Below are positions 26,621 through 35,289 of a stretch of DNA of 64,000 nt, one piece after another. The translations under genes were made by a program, and so were the position numbers. Source of the DNA: Sabethes cyaneus. Lineage: Eukaryota > Arthropoda > Insecta > Diptera > Culicidae. Each line of letters opens with the position of its first letter. The first letter of the stretch is position 1. The stretch spans positions 13,992,768-14,056,767 of the forward strand of contig NC_071355.1 of the NCBI RefSeq assembly GCF_943734655.1, read 5' to 3'. A model generated the notes under the pieces. It saw only the letters and a program-made list of their open reading frames with translations, did no database searches and was not told the DNA's origin.

Positions 26621-29600
26621 TGCTCTCACTTTCCTTTCCTTTATTTCTTTTTGCATCGGTTTCCTTTTTGCGGTCCCATGTTTCCTATTTTACTGTTCAT
26701 TCGTTGTTTTCTGTCCCATTCCCCCTATTTTCAGTCCTGTTTTTCTTCATGTTTTTCACACGATTTTTGTAAATTTCTTTCCCATGTTCTGTCTTTTCTC
26801 TTGTTTTCCCTGTTTCCATTTCCAGCTTTTGTCTTTTTCTAACTTATTTTATCTCCATTTGATGTCGTTTTTCATCTTCGTCTGTTCCGCTTTTCCTCTT
26901 TAAGGTGCACCGTTTTTCCTTCTTTCCGGTAAAGTTTATTTTATTTCTGGCCCCATTTTTTCTCTTAATTTTTCGGGTTTCCTTGTTTATCTCCAGGTTT
27001 TCGTTTTTTATCGTCCGCCTTACGTTTTGCTAGTCCATTAGTCCGCTTTTCCTGTTTTTCTTTTCGTCTTTTTCAGTGTTAGTTTTCCGTTATTTATGTC
27101 ATATTTCTCTCTTTATATTTTATTTCATTTCTTTTTCCCATTTTCGTCGTTTCCTCTATAGGTTTTCTCTTCTCTCGCTTGCTATTCTGCTTTTTCTTTT
27201 AATTTTCTGTTGTTCCTATCTTCTTTTCTCTCGTTATTGCTTCTTTCTGACTCGCTGTTACCTTTTTCTTTATTCTTTTCGTCTTCTTTTCCTGTCCTTG
27301 TCCCGTCTTTCTCTCTTTTCCAGAGTCCACATTTTCCGTTTCCTCTATTCCATTTTTCGTCTTTTTTTCCTCGTTTGCAAGCCCAGGTCCGGCGTCTTTT
27401 TGTCATTTTCTGTACCGTTTCGATTTTTTTCTTTTTTTTCGATTTTTGTCTGTTTGCTCTTCCTCTTATTATGCCCTGTTTTTTCTCATTTTCTTCCTTC
27501 CTGTCATGTTCTGTTTTATTCCTGTTGTCTTCCGTTTTCTTTCTTTTTTCTCAATTTTTTTAGTGTCCCATTTTTCCTTTTTTTTTATTTTCTATTCTTC
27601 CGTATCTATATTTTCTCGTTTTGTTTTCTTTGTCGTTTTATTTATGGTGTGTTCTTCTTTGCCCTCATTTGCTGTCTTTTCTCTTCCGCCTTGCATATCT
27701 TTTTATTACTCCTTATTTATTTTCATTTTTCCTCGTTTTTTCTCCTGTTTGCTTCGTTTTCTTTGTTTTTCTCTTTTTATGTTGTTTCTTTTTTCGGGGC
27801 TTTTCTATTTTGTCTTATATTTTCACATGGTTTACTGCTTTTCTGTTCCGATTTTTCTCTTTTCCAGTTCCATTTTTACCATTTTTACCATCCAGTGTTT
27901 CTCTTTTCCTCGTTTTTCTTATTTTCTGTCTCGTGTATTTCTCGTTTCATTACTTTTGCTTTTTTCTTTGCCATTTTGTCCTTTTTTTAAATCCTATTTT
28001 TCATTCTTATATTATTTTCTTTCCCGTTTTCCGTTTTTCGAACCGTTCCGTTTTTCCCCTTTATGGTGCCCCGTTTTTCCATCTTTTCTCTCATGTTTAC
28101 ACTGAAGTCGCTTTTTACGAGGTTTTTTATGCGACTATTTTTACGCGAATTTCGGAATTTCGCGGTTTTTTTTACGCGAATTTCGGAATTTACCCGGTTT
28201 TTTACGCGAATTTCGGAATTTACGTGGTTTTTTACGCGAATTTCGGAATTTACGCGTTTTTTTACGCGATTTTCGGAATTTACGCGGTTTTTTTAATGCA
28301 AATTTCCGAATTTACGCGATTTTTGGAATTTACACGGTTTTTTTAAATGTGAATTTCGGAATTTACATGTTTTTTTTACGCGAATTTCGGAATTTACGCG
28401 ATTTTTTAATGCGAATTTCGGAATTTTCGCGGTTTTTTTTACGCGAATTTCGGAATTTACGCGGTTTTTTTACGCGGGACGTATCCTTCGCGTAAAAAGC
28501 GACTTGAGTGTATTTTGTTTCAAGTCCCTTTTTCCAGTTCCTCTCCGGTTTCTCTTTTCTATCTTCCATTTTTCGTTGTTCTTTAGTCCGTTTTTTGTGT
28601 TTTTCTTTTCTTTTTTTCTGTCCCATTTTTACATTTTTTGTCCCATCTTTCTCCCTTTATATTCCGTTTAATTGCTTTTTACTCGTTTCTGTTTCGGTTT
28701 TCTTCTTTCTCTCTTTTCGCTAGTCTACTTTCCTCGTTTGGTTTCTATTGTTTTTCTATTTTTCTGTCTCGTTTCTCCTTCTTTCTATCTGCTGTTTCCT
28801 TGTTAGTTCATGCTTTTCTCTTCTTTTCCTGTCCTGTTTTTCGCCCTTTTCCTGCGCTCATAATTTCATCGACTCCGTTTTTCATATTTTTTCGTCTTTT
28901 TCAGACCAAGACCAGGCGTGTTTTGTCATTTTCTGTCCCGTTTCAACTTTTTTCAACACGATTTCTGTTTCATTTTTCGTTTTCGTCTGTTCCGTTCTTT
29001 CTCTTATTGTATGGTGCTTGTGCTTCTCTACTTTCACGTTCTGTTTTTCTTTTCTATTTATCCCTTTTGTCTTTTTCTTGCTTTCGTATGTTCTAGTCTT
29101 GCTCCCGTATGTTCTAGCCAGTTCATCCTCATTTTCTTTCACGTTTTTTCATGATTTTTTCCTCTTTATACTCATTATTCTTCATTTCGCTCATTTTGGT
29201 CATCTTTTTCTGTCCAGTGTTCTCACTTTTGCCTCGTTTTTCCTCTTGTCTTCTTGTCTGTTTTTCTCCATCTTATGTTCCCTTTTTCCTCACATTCTGT
29301 CACGTATTTTCTTTCCTTTTTCCCTTTTCATTTTCCTTTCGGTTTAATTTAATTTCGTCTTATCACATGTTTTATCTCTTTTCTGTTTCGTTTTTCCTGT
29401 TTTCTAATCCCGATTTCTTTATTGTTTTTTTTTACTCTCAATTTTTTTATCAACTGTTGTTCATCTTTTTCCATCCAGTTCGCTCGTTTTAAGCGACGTG
29501 TTCCCTTTTTTTCTCACCGGTTTTCTCGTTTTCCACATTTTTTATCTCTTTTTATGCTTTGTTTTTCCTCGCATTCTGTCACGTACTTCTCTTTTTCTTT

Positions 29601-29990
29601 TATTTTTACCAGTTTTTTTCTATTTCGTCTTATTCTCTCACTCATTTTACCTCTTAGTTCCTTTTTTCTCTTTTCCAGTCTCATTTTTCCACTTTTTTAT
29701 GTCTTTTTTCCTTGTCTGTAGCGTTTTTTTTTATTTTTGCTCTCACTTTCCTTCCATTTTGCTTCTTTTTCTCTCGTTTCTCTTTTTTATATTCCGTATT
29801 TTCTGTTTTATTGTTTTTCTTCGTTTTCTGTCCCGTTTTGTATTGTTTTCAGTCTTGTTTTTTCTCATATTTCTCTCTCGATTTTTATTATTTTCTTTCC
29901 CGTTCTCCGTCCTTTCTCTTCTCATGTTCCCACTTTTCTTTTATTCCTTGTTAGTTTTAATCTTTTACTCGTTAATTACAGACTATGTAG
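26620..29990 (+). repeat. Pyrimidine-rich degenerate tandem array
   Basis: About 3.4 kb of almost uninterrupted T and C on the + strand is built from words like TTTTTCTC and TTTTCTGTCCCGTTT, at roughly 11-12-base spacing. Landmarks recur: GGCGTCTTTTTGTCATTTTC near 27390 and GGCGTGTTTTGTCATTTTC near 28914, about 1.5 kb apart. It is less regular than the T-rich array at 15.7 kb. A TA-flanked element is inserted at 28100-28510. The open frames of up to about 300 Phe/Ser/Leu-rich codons are artefacts of composition. Confidence 0.75.
28100..28510. mobile_element. TA-flanked inverted-repeat element with internal 30-base tandem repeat
   Basis: The left end CACTGAAGTCGCTTTTTACG is the reverse complement, with one mismatch, of the right end CGTAAAAAGCGACTTGAGTG. 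TA flanks both ends (28098-28099 and 28511-28512). Between the ends are about a dozen 30-base units reading roughly TTACGCGAATTTCGG, AATTTACGCGGTTTT. It is non-autonomous with no transposase frame. The TIR and TA duplication place it with Tc1/mariner-like MITEs. The 97-base copy at 18403-18499 shows that the internal array has expanded or collapsed. Confidence 0.8.
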
Positions 29991-30009
29991 CTTGTTAAAT
30001 GTTAACTGT

Positions 30010-30662
30010 CAGGAAACAGAACAATGAAACAATGACTAAATACGGAGAAAAAACAGCAAAAAGACGGCGCAAAGGCGACGAAAACGCAAAACATAGAAAG
30101 ATGACGAAACCGAAAAGATGATGATGAACAGGTAGCGAAAATATGTTGAAATTTTTGACTATAGAAGTCAAAAATACGACGAAAATTAAATAAAAAGGCA
30201 ACGAAAAGGCGCCAAAACAAAGATTACTCATGTCTGACACGCGCCTTAGTTACTAAAAAACAAAAAAAGACGTCTTAAAAGCGTGGAAAAGGCGATAAAA
30301 CATGCAAAAAAGACGACGAAAATATGGCGGATATACGACAGAAAGATGACGAAAAAACGACAAAAAGGTAATAAAAAGACAGCAAACATGATAACGAAAA
30401 CTGGCCAAAAAGGACGAAAAGGCCTCAAAAAAAAAACGACGAAAAGACTTTGTTTATTAAAAAGGCAGTAGAAAATAGAGACAAAAAATGTCGGAAACAG
30501 AGGTCGAGCGATGACGAACAGACGATGGCAAAAATACCTTGAAAATACGACGAAAATACGACATAAAAACGACAGGCAGATGACAAAAAGACGATAAATA
30601 CGAAGAAAAGACATCAAAAAGCTGACAAAAGACTAATAAAAGGCGCCGAAAAGACAATCCCG
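30010..30662 (-). repeat. A-rich array, inverted relative of the 15.7-20.9 kb array
   Basis: The + strand here reads AAAAAGACGACGAAAATA-type words, the exact complement of the TTTTTGTCGTC words at 15.69-20.88 kb. The family is therefore present in both orientations within one intron. Long minus-strand Phe/Ser/Leu-rich frames are artefacts, as in the other arrays. Confidence 0.85.
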
Positions 30663-30689
30663 TGTAAGAAGAAACTCTAGTATATTAGA

Positions 30690-31357
30690 AAACAGTTCAT
30701 AGCTAAAACAAACAACTAAAACTGAAACTAACAAACCTTCAAATGAAGCGTGAAAGTCCATGGTTGGTTAAAATGATGGTTGAAAGTTGACTTTTTTTTC
30801 CTAATTTTGAAAGCAAATTATTAACTATTCTTCGGTGATAAAAACACAGATGGTAAAACTACGGATTCTTCCTCAGTAGAGTGTGCCTTGATACGCCTCT
30901 GCTGAACGATTTCCTCCAACTCGGTCGATTGGACTGGAAGACGAAGATGGAGGACAAGCACTGCAGTGTGCGAGTGAGGAAAGATTTATTTAGCATTCCT
31001 GGCATTCGATTGCTGCGATTGCTTTACCGCTTTCGCAAGTCGGATGTCGTTTGTGATTTGAATTCCAATTTGACAGCATCGAGCGCAGTGCGCGGAGGGG
31101 TAGGAAGCGACAAGACGGTCACAAATAAACAGACGATTCATACTTATAACTATTTAATAGATTTACAATAAGACAACATGACGGGAAATTAATTAATTTC
31201 CAAATGCTGGGGATATGTGTGCTGTCAATTGGCTGGCAGCCACAAGAAACCTCGTTCCGTTCCGTTTCGTTCTCGGCGATGGCGCCAGCTTAAACAATAT
31301 GACACTTATGTCAACGATAATTAATCAAGCTTATACCACTTTCTTTGCTCCAAACAG
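30690..31357. other. Single-copy intronic DNA before the coiled-coil exon
   Basis: No gene seen. The sequence leads into the acceptor of the coiled-coil exon, with a pyrimidine-containing tract CTTTCTTTGCTCCAAACAG ending at 31357. Confidence 0.4.
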
Positions 31358-31539
31358 ATATCAGCCCTGTTCGAGGAAGTGGCCCGACTGCGGACGGCCA
31401 TCGCCAATATTCAGGAATCACACAACCTGCAGATCCAGCGGTTAGAAGACCGTCTGGAAGAGAAACGGCAGCACATTGTGCGGTTAGAATCTCGCATCGA
31501 GAAGCAGCAGGATTTCGACGATTTGAAGAAGGAAAACAA
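31358..31539 (+). CDS. ct: Homeobox protein Cut, coiled-coil exon
   Basis: The 182-base exon is bounded by the acceptor CCAAACAG and the donor GTAAGT (31540). It encodes 60 residues plus two bases of a split codon, which is completed as Asn by the next exon. It starts in phase 0. The peptide is an Arg/Glu/Gln/Leu-rich heptad-like helix containing IQRLEDRLEEKRQHIVRLES. This corresponds to the Drosophila Cut segment around IQRLEEHLEVKRQHIIRLEA and, more distantly, to the coiled coil of vertebrate CUX1. The role is presumed to be protein-protein contact upstream of the DNA-binding repeats. Identification is firm. Confidence 0.93.
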
Positions 31540-32019
31540 GTAAGTATCGGCTTCCCGTGTTCCCTATCCGGTGTGTGTGTCCCGTGTTTATAGCCGACAC
31601 GTTTTTGCATCTTATTACTATGATAGTAACGCGGCACAAGGAGGCTGTGATTCGTGATCATAAAATTGAGCCACCTTCAATTTGTGCTGTTTTCACACAG
31701 AAAAAAAAAACTTCCGTTAAAGTAAACAGCAGTTCACCCCCTAAAGCGGACGAAAAAAAAAATGTTCTGAACCCCTTTTCTACGGCGAAACGAGATGAAC
31801 ATCGGTGAAAAATTCGCTCCCTCCCATCCATCAAAATTCCAACCATTTTGGCGGTTGTTTACTCCCTTGCTCGCGAATGTAAGCGCCACAACGCAGTGCT
31901 GCGTTGTTTATGTGTCAGTGGATTACAAATGCCACTGGGTCAAACATCCTCCCCATTGTATGAGCGTCGTGTGTATGAAGTTCGTATCCTAACATTGTTG
32001 TTTTCCTTTTCCCCCACAG
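31540..32019 (+). other. ct: cut intron 3, 480 bases
   Basis: The donor is GTAAGT at 31540 and the acceptor TTTTCCCCCACAG ends at 32019. The intron is in phase 2. Nothing else is recognisable inside it. Confidence 0.85.
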
Positions 32020-32141
32020 CATCCTTCGATCAGTGGACCTGAGCTCACCGCACGATACGAAGCAGTTCCAGGAACTGCTGCTAGAACGCACCAAAGCCCT
32101 GGCCGCCCAAACCGAAGCAATCAAGTCGTCCAATTCCGAAG
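32020..32141 (+). CDS. ct: Homeobox protein Cut, linker exon
   Basis: The 122-base exon lies between a strong acceptor (CCCCCACAG) and the donor GTAAGC at 32142. It supplies the last base of the split Asn codon, 40 full codons and the first base of a Gly codon. It contains FQELLLERTKALAAQ, matching FQALLIERTKALAAE of Drosophila Cut. The junction ENN-ILRS resembles the ELN-ILKS stretch of CUX1. In Drosophila a long low-complexity insert separates this motif from the coiled coil. Here the two are nearly adjacent, as in vertebrate CUX1. An AAGC microsatellite grows directly out of its splice donor. Confidence 0.93.
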
Positions 32142-34098
32142 GTAAGCAAGCAAGCAAGCAAGCGCCAGTAATAACACTCACTCCATATAGTTAGTCGCTA
32201 GACCTACACTGATAACGCAAACAACCAGCTGCAATAAAAAAATGCAACGACGCACGACGGCGGCAGTGCCGCTGCCGCCAGCTTTTACAACTATCGGCAC
32301 GTTATTGATCTACTTGTTGGTATGAATAACAAATTACTTATACCATTCGAGAAATTCCAAACAAGCCATTTTAAGTGACTGCTTTTTATTGGCCTCGCGC
32401 CAGGCGTAAACAAACTGCGCCGGAGGTCTTCTCACCCGCCCCGTACAGCTGGCAGCACTGGGCGCGAAAGGCTAATAAATTTTCTCCAAAGCGCGTCGAG
32501 GAACCTCGCGCCGTTAGACGTAATGATGTTTACATGTTAATGACGTGTATCTTTCCACACTCGACGAGCGGCACGACACGGCACGGCACGGCACGCAGCT
32601 CACTGGCTGGCACGGGCTAGATCGATCCCAAACAGCTGGTGCTGCTGCAGCCAACCGCCGGCGTACGTCAGTTGCATTTCGTTACACCTTGCTCAGAAAC
32701 TACCTTCAAACTGTTCTAACCATACTCAACACACTCCCAGCCTACTACTTCCAATGCTTCTTCTCTGCGCAGCAGCAGCAACAGCAGCAGAGCGGTACAA
32801 GTTAGCGCCTACTTGTCAAAGTTTGACAATCGCACGATTGACCTCGATTTTTTGTTTCAGTTCCCTCCTCCCTGCTCGTCCCTGCAACCCTGCTTTTCCT
32901 ATCACATACACACCGCACCGCGAACGGTAGACAAGCCATTGTGTGCCAAGCTCTTTCATCACTCATTCTCCTCGAAACATCGAAAACTGGAGTATCATTT
33001 TTATTAGTTTTCAGATTTTCCGCCTACTGCACGTTACAGCAGCAGTAGTGGCCCCCTGTCCTCACCCGCCCCCCATGGGCTACCGTCTATCAAAACCGAC
33101 CTCACAGTCTATTCCGTTGTTTCCATTCTCACATTAATAAAAAAAACTTTTAAATTAAACACAGAAAATCTCCCACGCGCTCTCAATCACACTCGCGCGC
33201 GCCCTCCACGCAACGTGACTTTTCAGTCCAACAAGACTGAAAAGTAAAAAATATCTGCACCAAACTCCAATAACAATAAAATCAAATTTTACGGGGAGCT
33301 GATGATTGCCGTTTGAACGAACTGCTCTGGTGCCTCCTCTGGTGTGCGCGCGCTATCGGCACGAAACACAAAACGGATTTATCCCGTATCTGATTTTCCC
33401 TGACCCGACCCCGGTGGGGACCGATGGTTTCGATTTGCGGTAATTTTTAATTAAAATCAAAATTAAAATCTTATCGCCCCGGGGTGCGTCACTTTTTTTT
33501 TTGACGGATCGCACTCTTGTGGTTTTTTTTCGCCTGGGAACTCGTCAATCCCCGACAGCGCGCGGTCACGTCTTCCAAAACAGTTTATTGAATTCAAATT
33601 ACACTCCGGTACTCGCGGCAGACAGAAAGCAACCAAGCGTGCCTCTTGCGTGGGTGCTAGCTAGCTAGCTAGCTACACCGAACCGAACCATCTTCAGCCC
33701 CCCCGTTCCTTCCTACACTGAAACAAAACTACTGCGCTGCACTGCCGTGCAGCCCGAACCGAGAGCCGATGATGGAATTATTGAAATTTATGGCTTCTGT
33801 TATTGTTATTCTGCTCTATTCAGTTCGATTTCATGGGAAAATAAACATGTTTTACATAAGTTCGCCTACTTAGTATTCCCTTGTCCCACCGACCCACTCC
33901 CGTCCGCCATCACCGCTTTAACCATTCCTCTCCCACCAACCTCCGCTGCTAGAGCACTACTGTTTGTTGTTGTTAATTTGTGTTTAACTTTTTTGACGTC
34001 TCGCGCCCTCGAGGACACCACTGCGCTGAGGACAGTCAAGTGAACGCTCCTGTTTAACGAGTTGCCCTCTTCTTGCTCTCCCGCTTACCTCGTTGCAG
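32142..34098 (+). other. ct: cut intron 4, about 2.0 kb
   Basis: The donor is GTAAGC at 32142 and the acceptor CTCGTTGCAG ends at 34098. The intron is in phase 1. It contains an AAGC repeat at the donor (about 32143-32162), a GGCAC repeat near 32570-32595, CAG runs near 32771 and a GCTA microsatellite at 33656-33674. No exon-like segment was recognised, but a short alternative exon cannot be excluded. Confidence 0.8.
33656..33674. repeat. GCTA tetranucleotide microsatellite
   Basis: Perfect four-base units within intron 4. Confidence 0.9.
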
Positions 34099-34232
34099 GA
34101 TCTCCGCCTGGCGGTCAGCCGAAGCCCGCTTCGTCGCCAGCGACGAGCAGCTGCAGCGCCGCACTAGTCACTCCTCATGCTAACGCTTGTAACGCCAGTA
34201 ACGACCTGTCTAACAGCAACAGCAAAAATAGC

Positions 34233-34266
<34 letters not shown>

Positions 34267-35289
34267 GCAACATTCACAATAGCACCGCTCTAAGCAACCA
34301 CAGCCAAACCAGCACCAATAGCAATGACACTAACACCAGCACCATGGCAGGAGCACCGAGCCGACCGGCTTCCAGCCCAAGCGTTGTGCCGTCTCCGTGC
34401 TCTGGTGGTGTTGGCTCGACCGGTGCCACCCCAACCGGAAGCAACAGTCTTGCCCAACTCAACTCCATCCTTCCACCTCCGTTGCACAACGTTGAACAGT
34501 TTAGCTCGTTTCTGGGCGAAGAGATTGTCAGCACCTGGCGGCGTGGTTTGGATTTGCCACCGCCCCCACCGGGACTGGCTGCGGCCGCCGCAGCAGCCGC
34601 CGCCGCCGCCGCTGCCGCTCGAAACCATCACCCACAGCTACTAATGAACCATCATCCTCCCACAGATCTAGCACATCACGATCCGGACAAAGCTAGCTCG
34701 CATCATGAAAACTCCTCGAGTGCAAGCACACCGATCCTGCAGGACACCTCCCGCCACGATGAGCACCTAAACGGCGGAGGTCTCACACCGATGCGAATGT
34801 CCAAAAGTCCCCTGGAGGACAACAACAACACCCTCGGTTCGCTGTCGCACTCCGGCAGTGGTCTGATACAAGGGCTACCCTTCCACTTCCCCGATCGAGG
34901 ACCGTTTCGGTTCGCCGATGATCTGCAGCTTCCGCCCGGTTCGATGGTGGGTCGTCTCGGTGACTCGCTGATTCCGAAGGGCGATCCCATGGAGGCCCGA
35001 CTGCAGGAAATGCTTCGCTACAACATGGACAAGTACGCCAACCAGAACCTGGACACGCTGCACATCTCGCGACGGGTTCGCGAGCTTCTCTCCGTGCACA
35101 ACATCGGCCAGCGGTTGTTCGCCAAGTACGTGCTCGGCCTGTCGCAGGGAACGGTTTCCGAGCTGCTCTCCAAGCCGAAACCCTGGGACAAACTGACCGA
35201 GAAAGGCCGCGACAGCTACCGGAAGATGCACGCCTGGGCGTGCGACGAAAATGCCGTCATGCTGCTCAAGTCGCTGATCCCGAAAAAAG
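34099..35289 (+). CDS. ct: Homeobox protein Cut, large exon with low-complexity region and CUT repeat 1
   Basis: The 1,191-base exon completes the Gly codon, adds 396 codons and ends with one base of the next codon at the donor GTAAGT (35290). Counting from the inferred start, it gives residues 124-520. In order: a Ser/Pro/Asn-rich region; about 11 Asn from an AAC run (34233-34265); EQFSSFLGEEIVSTWRR; a Pro run; about 14 Ala written in mixed codons (34578-34619); His-rich sequence; FADDLQLPPGSMVGRLG; and the first CUT repeat from about 34983. CUT1 shows DTLHISRRVRELLSVHNIGQ, LGLSQGTVSELLSKPKPWDK and the KSLIPKK end, almost residue for residue as in Drosophila. CUT repeats are helical DNA-binding domains that act with the homeodomain. 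The linker before CUT1 is much shorter and different from the fly's. Confidence 0.96.
34233..34265 (+). repeat. ct: AAC trinucleotide repeat encoding poly-Asn in Cut
   Basis: A pure AAC run inside the coding exon gives about 11 Asn. Because the codons are identical, it is likely to vary in length between individuals. The downstream poly-Ala tract uses mixed GCN codons and should be more stable. Confidence 0.9.

Larger units (their letters stand above)
13565..31357 (+). other. ct: cut intron 2, 17.8 kb with large repeat arrays
   Basis: The donor is GTAACC at 13565 and the acceptor is CTTTGCTCCAAACAG ending at 31357. It contains a LINE fragment (15.2 kb), a T-rich array (15.69-20.88 kb), single-copy DNA (20.9-26.4 kb), a pyrimidine-rich array (26.6-30.0 kb) with an inverted-repeat element inside it, and an inverted A-rich array (30.0-30.66 kb). 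No nested gene is recognisable. Confidence 0.6.

Noticed and set aside
27076..28346. Open frames up to 304 codons in the pyrimidine-rich region
   Set aside because: All plus-strand frames are open and Phe/Ser-rich. The composition alone explains them, and no domain is present.
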